NCBI GenBank assembly: GCA_005877655.1
Contig: VBOC01000190.1
Coordinates: 17,829 to 25,320, forward strand
Source: Ignavibacteria bacterium
Lineage (GTDB): Bacteria; Bacteroidota; Ignavibacteria; UBA10030; SZUA-254
Direction of reading: 5' to 3'
Length of the DNA stretch: 7,492 nt
The notes under the pieces are model-generated. The model made no database searches, was not told where the DNA came from, and saw only the letters and a list, made by a program, of their open reading frames with translations. This document shows, piece by piece, positions 1 through 6,064 of this stretch. A program made the translations under genes and the position numbers. Within the stretch, counting starts at the first letter, position 1, and each line of letters opens with the position of its first letter.

Positions 1-278
1 CGCCAGATGCTGTCGCCGTCGTTCTTGTAGTTTTTGGGCGCGTTGATCCCCCCCTGCGCCGCAATGCTGTGCGCGCGCCGCGGGGACTCGTGATAGCAGA
101 GCGACGTGACGTTATAGCCCAGCTCGGCGAGCGAAGCCGCCGCAGAGGCACCGGCAAGCCCGGTTCCGACCACGACGACATGGTATTTCCGCTTGTTCGC
201 CGGATTAACAAGCTTCAGATTGAACCGGTGACGGTCCCATTTCTCCTGGATCGGATCTGCCGGTATTCTCGAGTCCAT
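1..278 (-). CDS. sdhA: Succinate dehydrogenase/fumarate reductase flavoprotein subunit (N-terminal part, cut by window edge)
   Basis: This is the first 92 codons of the FAD-carrying catalytic subunit of respiratory complex II, which oxidises succinate to fumarate on the cytoplasmic face of the inner membrane. The translation shows a Rossmann FAD-binding strand with GTGLAG at residues 38-43. The [14 protein letters not shown] segment follows, and its His70 sits where the family attaches FAD covalently. The ATG at 278-276 lies two bases after the sdhC stop, so the two subunits are translationally coupled. The roughly 30-residue stretch before the Rossmann fold and the sdhC-sdhA order fit the non-classical, single-cytochrome form found in Bacteroidota and Bacillus-like systems. 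The rest of the gene, and probably sdhB, lie beyond the left edge. Succinate dehydrogenase and fumarate reductase directions cannot be told apart from this fragment. Confidence 0.96.
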   Translation of the reverse strand, partial: MDSRIPADPIQEKWDRHRFNLKLVNPANKRKYHVVVVGTGLAGASAAASLAELGYNVTSLCYHESPRRAHSIAAQGGINAPKNYKNDGDSIW

Positions 279-280
279 CG

Positions 281-952
281 TCAGTGGAGCCACTGGCACG
301 ACCGGTAGAAGCAGTACAGCGGCATCGCCGCGAAGGCGGCCGGAATCAGAAGCCAGAAAATCGTTCCCACCGACCCGATCAGTGGGGAATATTTTTTATT
401 GCGGAGCCCGAACGTCTGGAACGCCGATTGAAACCCATGCCGCAGATGAAACGCGAGGAGGGCCATCGCCGCAACATAGAACGAACTGTAAAGGGGATCA
501 GCGAAAGCGTCCGTGACGAGCGAATACATCGACGCCCGTTGACCGGCCGAAAACCGGGAAGGATACCAGAACGATTTCATGTGCACGACGAGGAAGATAA
601 AGAAGATGCTGCCGGTAAGAAACATGGTCCGGGAAGCGAACGAGCTGTTCTCCTCGGGCTTGTTGACGAGATAGCCGCGGGGCCGCGCCCTTCTGTTGAT
701 CACCCAGAGGTACGTGCCCGTGCCGATGTGGACGGCAAAGGCCGCAAAGAGCCCGATCTCGATGACGCGGATGATCAGGAAATTCGGGAGGGTTTCGGCA
801 TAAGCATCAAAAGCGGCTCCGCCGTCGTCCTTGAATAAGAGCAGGTTCCCGGCCAGATGGACGACGAGATACGCGCAGAGGAACAAACCGGTCAACGCGG
901 CGAGGATTTTTTTTCCGATGGAAGATCGATAGAATTCGGGAAGCGCGCTCAT
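281..952 (-). CDS. sdhC: Succinate dehydrogenase cytochrome b subunit (b558-type, five-helix membrane anchor)
   Basis: This 223-residue integral membrane protein anchors complex II and passes electrons through haem b to quinone. Five hydrophobic segments are visible at about residues 15-40, 57-84, 108-128, 155-177 and 190-215. Histidines H32, H75, H124 and H169/H172 lie in the first four helices, matching the four axial ligands that hold two haems in the Bacillus subtilis-type SdhC. The opening motif [13 protein letters not shown] is typical of this family. The frame is open further upstream, but that part has no membrane character and overlaps the end of ftsX. I therefore chose the ATG at 952-950, giving a family-normal length of a little over 200 residues. 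No strong ribosome binding site precedes it. The TGA stop is two bases before sdhA. Confidence 0.95.
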   Translation of the reverse strand: MSALPEFYRSSIGKKILAALTGLFLCAYLVVHLAGNLLLFKDDGGAAFDAYAETLPNFLIIRVIEIGLFAAFAVHIGTGTYLWVINRRARPRGYLVNKPEENSSFASRTMFLTGSIFFIFLVVHMKSFWYPSRFSAGQRASMYSLVTDAFADPLYSSFYVAAMALLAFHLRHGFQSAFQTFGLRNKKYSPLIGSVGTIFWLLIPAAFAAMPLYCFYRSCQWLH

Positions 953-980
953 TCTTCGGGAGTCGTTTTTAACGGGTGGA

Positions 981-1009
981 AATTTAGGAAAAGAAGCCGA
1001 CACTTCCAA
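981..1009 (-). promoter_or_regulatory. Possible sigma-70-like promoter for sdhCA
   Basis: On the minus strand TTGGAA (1009-1004) is followed after 17 bases by TAAATT (986-981). Each hexamer matches four of six consensus bases, and the predicted transcript start would lie about 22 bases before the sdhC ATG. The -35 hexamer lies inside the hairpin listed at 989-1018. This is a pattern match only, and promoter consensus in this lineage may differ. Confidence 0.3.
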
Positions 1010-1018
1010 GGAATCGGC
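989..1018 (-). terminator. Possible rho-independent terminator after ftsX
   Basis: Read on the minus strand, GCCGA-TTCC-TT-GGAA-GTG-TCGGC folds into a 9-bp stem with a three-base bulge and a two-base loop, followed directly by TTCTTTT. It lies 20 bases after the ftsX stop, in the 86-base gap before sdhC, which would separate the ybaB-recR-ftsX transcript from sdhCA. The stem is short and the T tract is broken by a C, so it may be leaky. Confidence 0.35.
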
Positions 1019-1038
1019 CGCAGGGATCAGGGCAGGAA

Positions 1039-1917
1039 TCAGGGCAATACTGTATCCCCGATGAACTTTCGGATGGAGATCGCGCTGCCGAAAAAACCGA
1101 GGATCATGCCGACCAGGACGAGCTGGGGATAGAACAAGGGATCGATCCGGATGAACTCGGCGAGATCCGGGGAGACCAGCCCCGCCGCGATCGAGATCAG
1201 GTAGTAGATTGTCAGAGCGGCCGCAGCCCCTCCGATCATCCCCTGCACGACTCCCTCGATGAGGAACGGCGCGCGCACGATCCACCGCGACGCTCCCACG
1301 AGCTTCATCGTTTGCACCGCCTTGCGCTTGGCATAGATTGTGAGACGGATCGTATTGGACACCAGGAAAATCGCCGAGATCGCAATCACCACCCCGATCC
1401 CGAGCCCGATGGCGTACAGGGTCTTCGTCTGCCGGTCGATGAATTCGAGCATCTGCCTTCGATAGACCACATCCGCTATGCCGGGAATCCCCGATATTTT
1501 TTTCTGCAGCGCATCCGCCTTCTCCGTCGTGCGGAAGCCGTCCTTTAGGAAAATCTTGAAGGAGGGCGGCAGCGGGTTGAACTCAAGGACTTTTCCGATC
1601 TCCTCGCCGAATTCCTGCTTGAAGATTTTCGCCGCATCATCCTTGGAGACGAACTGGACGCGCTCCACGCCTTCCGTCACAAGGAGCCGCGCCTGGATCT
1701 CGTCGATCTGAGCGCGCGCAACCGGCTCCGCGAGGAACGCCTCCATTTCGACGCGCTGACGGATCCCTTCGACGATGCGGGAGGCATTCATTGAAACGAC
1801 GTAGAAGACCCCCAGAAGCAGAAGCGCGATCGTGATGGTCAATACGGAGCCCAGGGCCGACAGCTTCGCCCTCCGGAAACCCGAAAACCCCTCCCTGATC
1901 ACGTAGACAATTCGCAT
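1039..1917 (-). CDS. ftsX: Cell division protein FtsX (permease-like subunit)
   Basis: FtsX (292 residues) is the membrane partner of the ATPase FtsE. Together they sit at the division septum and control peptidoglycan hydrolases rather than transport a substrate. The sequence has the full FtsX layout: a short cytoplasmic start (MRIVYVIREGFSGFRR), TM1 at about 21-44, a periplasmic domain at 45-168, TM2 at 169-193, then the hallmark segment IYAKRKAVQTMKLVGAS at 194-210, TM3 at about 221-247 and TM4 at 264-285. The length is normal for the family. The ATG starts one base after the stop of lipoprotein 2 (TAG-C-ATG), with no ribosome binding site of its own, so it probably depends on translational coupling. 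No ftsE is in the window; the upstream neighbours are lipoproteins and recR. The stop is TGA. Confidence 0.96.
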   Translation of the reverse strand: MRIVYVIREGFSGFRRAKLSALGSVLTITIALLLLGVFYVVSMNASRIVEGIRQRVEMEAFLAEPVARAQIDEIQARLLVTEGVERVQFVSKDDAAKIFKQEFGEEIGKVLEFNPLPPSFKIFLKDGFRTTEKADALQKKISGIPGIADVVYRRQMLEFIDRQTKTLYAIGLGIGVVIAISAIFLVSNTIRLTIYAKRKAVQTMKLVGASRWIVRAPFLIEGVVQGMIGGAAAALTIYYLISIAAGLVSPDLAEFIRIDPLFYPQLVLVGMILGFFGSAISIRKFIGDTVLP

Positions 1918-1918
1918 G

Positions 1919-2428
1919 CTAGAAATTCGATCGGTCGCGCCACCGTGCGATCTTCCACGAGCCGGTGGCGGTCGGGCGCACGAAGGTCAAATCGGCGTAC
2001 CCGTCGACCCTTATCACATCGCTGGGGTTAAAGGCGACGGTGAGGTTATAACCTCTTTGGATGGTTTCCAGCGTATCGCTGGCGCTGAGGGGGATTTCGG
2101 CGTTCCAGATGAGCGTGAGCGACTGGACGTTCTGGAATAAGCCGTAGGTCACCTTCATCTCGTCCTCCCTTCCCCAGCTCACATCCACCGCGCGGTCGTA
2201 ATCTGTATAAATGAACGTGAAGTCGCTCGCAATCAAGGCCCCGTAGATCGTCGTGTCCCTGAATGAGTACGCATTCCGGAAGGAGCAGAAGAGATTTTCG
2301 ACGTTCGTGAGGTCGCTGCAGGTCTCGGATTCAAGCTCCGTGTTGAGCTTGGGGGCAAAGGGGTTGAGGCAGCTGAGAGAGATTGTCGAGCCCGCCGAGA
2401 CAAGGATGAATAGCAGCATTTTCTTCAA
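1919..2428 (-). CDS. Putative lipoprotein 2, small NTF2-like envelope protein of unknown function
   Basis: This is a 169-residue protein of unknown function. It begins MKKMLLFILVSAGS and reaches Cys20 in ISLSC, which looks like a lipoprotein signal peptide, although Ser at -3 of the lipobox is atypical. The mature part has alternating strands and ends TGSWKIARWRD, a pattern often seen in the last strands of NTF2/SnoaL-like folds; no catalytic motif is evident. I chose the TTG at 2428-2426 because AGAGAGGAA (2446-2438) lies upstream at about 9-11 bases and the two lysines give a proper signal-peptide n-region. The ATG at 2419 (166 residues) is the alternative. Extending to 2578 would overlap lipoprotein 1 with non-signal sequence. 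Two further Cys (37 and 48) follow the anchor. The gene sits between lipoprotein 1 (16 bases) and ftsX (1 base). The NTF2-like fold is inference. Confidence 0.8.
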   Translation of the reverse strand: MKKMLLFILVSAGSTISLSCLNPFAPKLNTELESETCSDLTNVENLFCSFRNAYSFRDTTIYGALIASDFTFIYTDYDRAVDVSWGREDEMKVTYGLFQNVQSLTLIWNAEIPLSASDTLETIQRGYNLTVAFNPSDVIRVDGYADLTFVRPTATGSWKIARWRDRSNF

Positions 2429-2437
2429 CAGATCCCG

Positions 2438-2446
2438 TTCCTCTCT
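2438..2446 (-). promoter_or_regulatory. Ribosome binding site of lipoprotein 2
   Basis: The minus strand reads AGAGAGGAA, overlapping the TAG stop of lipoprotein 1. From AGAGAGG it is 11 bases to the TTG at 2428 and 20 bases to the ATG at 2419, which favours the TTG start. Confidence 0.5.
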
Positions 2447-3023
2447 AGCTTCCGCTGAAGACGGCTTTCCAGTAACTCCAGGTCGAGTCGGTTGTCGTGC
2501 GTGAATCCTGCCACCGGTAGATCGACCACAGCCTCCTCGGATCGACGCCGATATAAAGCTGCATGTTCCCCTGGACAACCTGGGGGACGCCCGCCCTCCT
2601 GTGGGGATAGAACAGCGTGTAGTTGAGATTATAGACCACGGAATCCGTGCTCGTGTAAATGGGCGGCGAATCCGGAAATGTGAGCGACGGGGCGCCGTTC
2701 ACGGGCGCGCCGAGATTCTGAAAATATCTCCGCTCCGATTCGAGGCTCCACTGGTTGAAGATGGCCGGGAAGCGAGCGCGGGTTTCCTGGGCCGGGACGA
2801 ATTCGTACCGCCGGTACGCCGAGTCGGCGAGGCAGTGCAGATAGTTATCGACGTTATCTTCGGCGACGGAGAACTGGAGGTTGCGCAGGACGATACCGTA
2901 ACTGGTGGGCGGAGTGAAGGTGGATGTGGTCCGCGAGGGCGGCTGGGGATCCCGCGTCTGAAACAGGTCGCACGCCGCCAGAAGGAACAACGCGACGAGC
3001 GCAGCTTCCGCCGGCCGCCTCAC
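2445..3023 (-). CDS. Putative lipoprotein 1, NTF2-like envelope protein of unknown function
   Basis: This is a 192-residue protein of unknown function. The N-terminus MRRPAEAALVALFLLAAC is a clear lipoprotein signal peptide with lipobox LAAC and anchor Cys18. Asp19 follows, the residue that in Escherichia coli tends to keep lipoproteins in the inner membrane; whether that rule holds here is unknown. A Pro/Ser/Thr-rich linker (about 26-40) leads into a globular domain. That domain has an N-terminal helical part (NVDNYLHCLAD, 57-67), later strands, and a tail with RLWSIYRWQD (164-173) and TWSYWKAVF, in the style of NTF2-like folds. The GTG start at 3023 overlaps the recR TGA by four bases and has GGGGAGAG seven bases upstream. 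With lipoprotein 2 it looks like an anciently duplicated or same-fold pair. Fold assignment is inferred; the lipoprotein call is well supported. Confidence 0.87.
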   Translation of the reverse strand: MRRPAEAALVALFLLAACDLFQTRDPQPPSRTTSTFTPPTSYGIVLRNLQFSVAEDNVDNYLHCLADSAYRRYEFVPAQETRARFPAIFNQWSLESERRYFQNLGAPVNGAPSLTFPDSPPIYTSTDSVVYNLNYTLFYPHRRAGVPQVVQGNMQLYIGVDPRRLWSIYRWQDSRTTTDSTWSYWKAVFSGS

Positions 3024-3616
3024 ACCGCGACTCTCCCCTCGAGAGCCCTGATGAGCGTGGCTTCGTCGGTCATCTCAAGATCTCCCCCGATCGGAATTCC
3101 GCGCGCAAGCCGCGTGATCTTTACGCCGAGCGGTTTGATCATTCGCGTCAGATAGATGGTCGTCGCCTCGCCCTCGACGTTCGGGTTCGCCGCGATGATG
3201 ATCTCCTCGACTCCCGGCTTGATGCGATCGATCAGCTCTTTAATTTTTAGATCGCCCGGCCCGATCCCGTCGAGCGGGGAGAGCGATCCCCCGAGCACAT
3301 GGTAGAGCCCGCGGTATTCATTTGTCCGTTCGATCGCGATCACGTCGTTCGGCTCCTCGACGACGCAGATGACAGACCGGTTCCGCTTCGGGTTGGAGCA
3401 GATCGAGCAGGGATTCTCCTCGGCAAAATTCCAGCACGATGTGCAGTTCTTCATCTTTTCCTTGACGCCGGCCAGTGCCCGCGCCAGGTCGAGGACTTCT
3501 TCCTTGGGCAGCTTGAGGAAATAGAGGGCGAGACGCTGCGCCGACTTGTGGCCGATGCCGGGAAGCTTCGCAAGTTCGTCGGTCAGTTGTCTCAAAGAAT
3601 CAGGGGTTTGGGGCAT
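3020..3616 (-). CDS. recR: Recombination mediator protein RecR
   Basis: RecR (198 residues, normal length) works with RecO, and often RecF, to load RecA on SSB-coated single-stranded DNA during gap repair. The domains appear in the usual order. A helix-hairpin-helix DNA-binding motif LPGIGHKSAQRLA lies at 18-30. A C4 zinc finger has Cys58, Cys61, Cys70 and Cys73. The Toprim domain runs from about residue 81, with the acidic VVEEPND at 85-91. The C-terminal signature ARGIPIGGDLEMTDEATL lies at 171-188. The ATG at 3616 is the only start in this frame after an upstream stop; no good ribosome binding site precedes it. The TGA stop overlaps the GTG of lipoprotein 1. ybaB lies 200 bases upstream, a common ybaB-recR pairing, here with an unusually wide gap. 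Confidence 0.98.
   Translation of the reverse strand: MPQTPDSLRQLTDELAKLPGIGHKSAQRLALYFLKLPKEEVLDLARALAGVKEKMKNCTSCWNFAEENPCSICSNPKRNRSVICVVEEPNDVIAIERTNEYRGLYHVLGGSLSPLDGIGPGDLKIKELIDRIKPGVEEIIIAANPNVEGEATTIYLTRMIKPLGVKITRLARGIPIGGDLEMTDEATLIRALEGRVAV
3031..3038 (-). promoter_or_regulatory. Ribosome binding site of lipoprotein 1
   Basis: GGGGAGAG on the minus strand, inside the last codons of recR, lies seven bases before the GTG at 3023. It supports that non-ATG start and the four-base recR overlap. Confidence 0.6.
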
Positions 3617-3816
3617 GAACTTTGAAAGGAGAGTTAAATTCTATCGCCCGGTAGCTTGGTCGCGCCGTGCTGGATGGCGGCACGGCGGATCCGGCGTTGT
3701 GCGGCCTGGTTCCCTGTGTCCCGGTTGTCCGGCATAGCACGACGGGCATGATGCGGCGGGACTGGACATGGCAAGACGGGGCGGAACCGAACGGCGATCG
3801 AAGACCGGCGGGCGAT
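3617..3816 (-). other. 200-base GC-rich gap between ybaB and recR, no gene recognised
   Basis: I see no credible coding frame here on either strand; long plus-strand frames across it are shadows of ybaB and recR. It holds one perfect hairpin (listed separately) and several CCGG-containing words, including the imperfect direct pair CCGGCGTTGTGCGG / CCGGTTGTCCGG. I compared it by eye with the conserved SRP RNA core and tRNA arms and found no match. A TAGAAT hexamer (minus strand, 3643-3638) resembles a -10 box 21 bases before recR but lacks a -35 partner. Confidence 0.5.
3664..3686 (-). repeat. Inverted repeat (hairpin) between ybaB and recR
   Basis: GCCGTGC (3664-3670) and GCACGGC (3680-3686) form a perfect 7-bp GC-rich stem around a 9-base loop. 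No T tract follows on either strand, so it is not a standard intrinsic terminator. It could be an RNA stability or processing element in the ybaB-recR transcript, or chance in GC-rich DNA. Confidence 0.4.
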
Positions 3817-4152
3817 TCAAATTCCGGGCAGGTTCAACCCCGGGATGTTGGGGACCAGTCCGGAGGTCGCCTTCGCCATCTCCTGCTGTGCCATTTTCTG
3901 CGATTCCTCGAGGGCTTTATTGACCGCGGCGACGATGAGATCCTCGAGCATCTCGACGTCATCGGGGTTGATCACTTCTTTCTCTATCTGGACCTTCAGA
4001 AGCTGTTGTTTGCCGTTCACGGTGACCTTCACCATCCCCCCGCCTGCCTCAGCCGCGACGCTCTTCCGCTCCAGCTCCGCCTGCACCTCGGCCATCTTCT
4101 CCTGCATCTTCTGCACCTGTTTCATCATCCCCTGGAGATTCGGAATACCCAT
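3817..4152 (-). CDS. ybaB: YbaB/EbfC family nucleoid-associated protein
   Basis: This small dimeric DNA-binding protein (111 residues) belongs to the YbaB/EbfC family, whose members bind DNA with little sequence specificity and are usually encoded next to recR or dnaX. The sequence shows the family pattern. A Met/Gln/Glu-rich N-terminal helix ([22 protein letters not shown], about residues 6-27) comes first. The core strand [20 protein letters not shown] (37-56) and [21 protein letters not shown] (61-81) follow, then a Gln/Met-rich helix and a hydrophobic Gly/Pro tail ending [11 protein letters not shown] chose the ATG at 4152 because AAGGA lies six bases upstream; a TTG two codons earlier is also possible. 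It is the first gene of the minus-strand arm, diverging from uppS. The stop is TGA. Confidence 0.96.
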   Translation of the reverse strand: MGIPNLQGMMKQVQKMQEKMAEVQAELERKSVAAEAGGGMVKVTVNGKQQLLKVQIEKEVINPDDVEMLEDLIVAAVNKALEESQKMAQQEMAKATSGLVPNIPGLNLPGI

Positions 4153-4158
4153 GTTCAA

Positions 4159-4163
4159 TCCTT
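4159..4163 (-). promoter_or_regulatory. Ribosome binding site of ybaB
   Basis: AAGGA on the minus strand, six bases before the ATG at 4152, decides this start over the in-frame TTG at 4158, which would touch the site. Confidence 0.65.
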
Positions 4164-4229
4164 GAAAAGTATCGTTAGTGAGCGGAGGTACACCTCGAAA
4201 GATCGAGGATTGGAAGCGATTCTCTCGTC

Positions 4230-4258
4230 AATATATCTTTTTTCGCCTGGAAAACCAA
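4230..4258 (-). promoter_or_regulatory. Possible promoter for the ybaB-recR arm
   Basis: On the minus strand TTGGTT (4258-4253), a 17-base spacer and TATATT (4235-4230) give a plausible housekeeping promoter; the -10 matches five of six consensus bases, the -35 three. The leader to ybaB would be about 70 bases. It lies in the 180-base divergent region. Confidence 0.4.
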
Positions 4259-4278
4259 ACACCCGCTGCGCCGATTCC

Positions 4279-4307
4279 TTGACTTTCGACGCAAAATGAC
4301 GTAACTT
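4279..4307 (+). promoter_or_regulatory. Possible promoter for uppS-bamA
   Basis: TTGACT (4279-4284), a 17-base spacer and TAACTT (4302-4307) precede the uppS frame. The -35 is strong (five of six) and the -10 weak by the sigma-70 rule, but TAACTTTT resembles the Bacteroidota -7 element TAnnTTTG. A second weaker pair, TTGGAA (4210-4215) with TATATC (4232-4237), lies further upstream. These are pattern matches only. Confidence 0.35.
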
Positions 4308-4332
4308 TTACAGTCAATTTACTCCATTTCTC

Positions 4333-5193
4333 TTGCATTCAAAGCATTCGTTACATCCGCGCGCTCGGGTTCCAAGAGTTGCGGGAGGTTCCGACAAAAA
4401 ACTTCAGGATGATCTGAAAGAGAGCGGCAATATCCCCGTCCACATCGCCATCATCATGGATGGGAACGGCCGCTGGGCAAAGAGCCGCGGGCTCCCGCGG
4501 ATCGCCGGTCACAAGGAAGGCGTCGAATCGGTTCGGGACACCGTTGAAGCGTGCGGACAGATAGGGGTAAAATACCTTACATTGTACGCGTTCTCGACGG
4601 AAAATTGGAAGCGTCCGCACGAGGAAGTCTCGATGCTGATGCGCCTGTTGATGCGGGCGCTGCGCGACGAGACCGACAGGCTTCATCAGAACAATGTGCG
4701 CGTCCAGGCCATCGGCGAGATTTCCTCCCTCCCCCGCGAAGTGCAGGATGAGTTGCTCGATGCGATCGAAAAGACGAAAACGAACACCGGGCTGAACCTC
4801 TTCCTGGCGCTGAGCTACAGCGGCCGATGGGATCTCACCGGCGCCGTTCGCGGCATTGCCGCAGAAGTACTCGAGGGGAAAATCACCCCCGAGGAGATCG
4901 ACGAACCGCTGATCTCCCGGCACCTTTCGACCGCCAATGTCTCCGATCCCGACCTGCTGATCCGAACGAGCGGAGAGCTCCGGATCAGCAATTTTCTCCT
5001 CTGGCAGCTTGCCTATTCGGAGATCTACATCAGCGACTGCTTCTGGCCGGATTTTCGCCGGAACGAGCTGTATAACGCCATCGCCGACTATCAGAGGCGG
5101 GAACGGCGCTTCGGCATGGTCAGCGAACAGCTTCAGAAGGGCAAGAGGCGCGGGAACTTCGTCGATCGGTTTCTGAAAAATGTTTCGGGATAG
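4333..5193 (+). CDS. uppS: Undecaprenyl diphosphate synthase (cis-prenyltransferase)
   Basis: This cytoplasmic enzyme adds isopentenyl units in cis to farnesyl diphosphate to build the C55 lipid carrier for peptidoglycan and other wall polymers. Family signatures are complete: MDGNGRWAK (42-50) with catalytic Asp43, His60, the STENWKRP block (88-95), SGRWD (163-167), and RTSGELRISNFLLWQ (211-225) followed by Glu230 in AYSE, equivalent to the Mg-binding Glu213 of Escherichia coli. The core is of normal length. The start is uncertain: TTG at 4333 is the only ATG/GTG/TTG codon between the upstream in-frame stop (4297-4299) and the catalytic ATG. It has no ribosome binding site and gives about 17 more N-terminal residues than the E. 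coli enzyme. A GGGAGG at 4383-4388 and an AGGA at 4406-4409 before CTG 4414 suggest a later, non-standard start (259 residues from the CTG). It overlaps bamA by 14 bases. Confidence 0.95.
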   Translation: MHSKHSLHPRARVPRVAGGSDKKLQDDLKESGNIPVHIAIIMDGNGRWAKSRGLPRIAGHKEGVESVRDTVEACGQIGVKYLTLYAFSTENWKRPHEEVSMLMRLLMRALRDETDRLHQNNVRVQAIGEISSLPREVQDELLDAIEKTKTNTGLNLFLALSYSGRWDLTGAVRGIAAEVLEGKITPEEIDEPLISRHLSTANVSDPDLLIRTSGELRISNFLLWQLAYSEIYISDCFWPDFRRNELYNAIADYQRRERRFGMVSEQLQKGKRRGNFVDRFLKNVSG

Positions 5194-6064
5194 CAGGATC
5201 TTCCATAGCATCCTTCTCTGCCTTTCCTTCGGCGTCGCGTTCTACTCACACCCCCTCTACGGGCAGCGGCCCGCCCCCGAAGTCTACAAGATCCTGGGCA
5301 TCACCGTCGAGGGGAACAGCCCCGAAAGCGGAACGGAATCAGGCGCGATTATCGCAAATTCCGGACTGAAGGTCGGGGACGAGATTACCATCCCCGGGGA
5401 TCAGGCACACCAGGCCGTCCTGAAACTCTGGGCGCTACGCATTTTCTCCGACATACAGATTCTTGTGGATCACAAGAGCCAGGGCGGCATCTATCTCCTC
5501 ATCAAGGTCAAAGAGTACCCGCGCTTCGAGCGCGTCGTCGTCAGGGGCAATGACGATGTGAGCGAGGACGATATCAGGAAGAAAGTCAATCTCACGAAGG
5601 GCCAGATCCTGACGCCGGAAGACACGAGCAAGGCGATCGCGGCCGTACGGCAGCTTTACAAGGAGGAAGGCCACCTGCTGGCGGTTCTCCGGGGGGAGCT
5701 CGTGGCCGAAGATTCCTCCAAGCCGAATCGCCAGACTTTGAAATTGAACATCGACGAAGGGCCCAGCGTCACGATCGACCGGGTGATCATATTAGGAAGC
5801 GCCGCATTCCCCGGAGACGACCTCAAGGGCCAGATGGACGACACGAAGGAAAAGACCTGGTGGCATTTCTGGTCGCATCCGAAATTCGACCGCAAGAAAT
5901 TCGAGGGGGACAAGGACCGCATCCTGAAGTTTTACCGGAAGAACGGCTACCTCGACGCCGAGATTGTCTCCGACTCGACGTGGTACAGCGCGGACAACAG
6001 AAAAATAACAGTGCTCCTGAACGTGCGCGACGGGCCTCAATATAAAATCCGCGGTATCGCCTGA
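5180..6064 (+). CDS. bamA: BamA, N-terminal part (signal peptide and POTRA1-3), ended by an in-frame TGA
   Basis: BamA (Omp85) folds beta-barrel proteins into the outer membrane, using periplasmic POTRA domains to receive substrates. This 294-residue part has a signal peptide (hydrophobic core 10-22, likely cut near LYG-Q, 26-29), POTRA1 (about 36-114), POTRA2 (115-195, with RGNDDVSEDDIRKKV) and POTRA3 (196-286, with FYRKNGYLDAEI at 251-262). The frame stops at TGA 6062-6064 after YKIRGIA, in the first strand of POTRA4. It resumes in the same frame as EGNTVY, so the TGA stands where homologues usually carry a codon such as Trp. As read, the product would lack the barrel and could not work as BamA. 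The ATG overlaps the end of uppS by 14 bases without a clear ribosome binding site. The direct uppS-bamA order is typical of Bacteroidota relatives. Confidence 0.9.
   Translation: MFRDSRIFHSILLCLSFGVAFYSHPLYGQRPAPEVYKILGITVEGNSPESGTESGAIIANSGLKVGDEITIPGDQAHQAVLKLWALRIFSDIQILVDHKSQGGIYLLIKVKEYPRFERVVVRGNDDVSEDDIRKKVNLTKGQILTPEDTSKAIAAVRQLYKEEGHLLAVLRGELVAEDSSKPNRQTLKLNIDEGPSVTIDRVIILGSAAFPGDDLKGQMDDTKEKTWWHFWSHPKFDRKKFEGDKDRILKFYRKNGYLDAEIVSDSTWYSADNRKITVLLNVRDGPQYKIRGIA
6062..6064 (+). other. In-frame TGA interrupting bamA (codon 295)
   Basis: The codons run GGT ATC GCC TGA GAG GGC AAC ACG. POTRA4 of BamA proteins in this group commonly reads I-x-W-E/V-G-N-T here, so TGA most simply comes from TGG by one G-to-A change at 6064. 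There is no frameshift. TGA is the normal stop of sdhC, ftsX, recR and ybaB in this window. Confidence 0.9.

Noticed and set aside
1026..1046. 9-bp direct repeat ATCAGGGCA at the end of ftsX
   Set aside because: Only two copies, 12 bases apart, with one overlapping the ftsX stop; best explained as a small local duplication without evident function.
953..1285. N-terminal extension of sdhC to 334 residues
   Set aside because: The extra 111 residues lie inside ftsX and across the intergenic gap, are charged and low in hydrophobic segments, and would make SdhC far longer than its family.
3690..3816. SRP RNA or tRNA in the ybaB-recR gap
   Set aside because: SRP RNA genes are sometimes found near dnaX/ybaB, but the conserved GGAAG-type core loop is absent, and TTCAAATTCC near 3816 lies at the ybaB stop without a cloverleaf around it.
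3667..4299. 210-codon plus-strand frame over ybaB and its flanks
   Set aside because: It is the reverse shadow of ybaB (His/Leu-rich translation) and shows no recognisable domain.
4351..5211. 286-codon open frame on the minus strand opposite uppS
   Set aside because: It mirrors the strongly supported uppS frame. Its translation has no family signature, and long antisense frames are expected in GC-rich coding DNA.
6062..6064. Selenocysteine at the bamA TGA
   Set aside because: The position is Trp-like in homologues, not Cys; BamA is not a redox enzyme, and I see no convincing SECIS-like hairpin directly after the codon.
281..6064. Genome-wide reading of TGA as tryptophan
   Set aside because: TGA ends sdhC, ftsX, recR and ybaB exactly where these families end, and Trp is encoded by TGG throughout.
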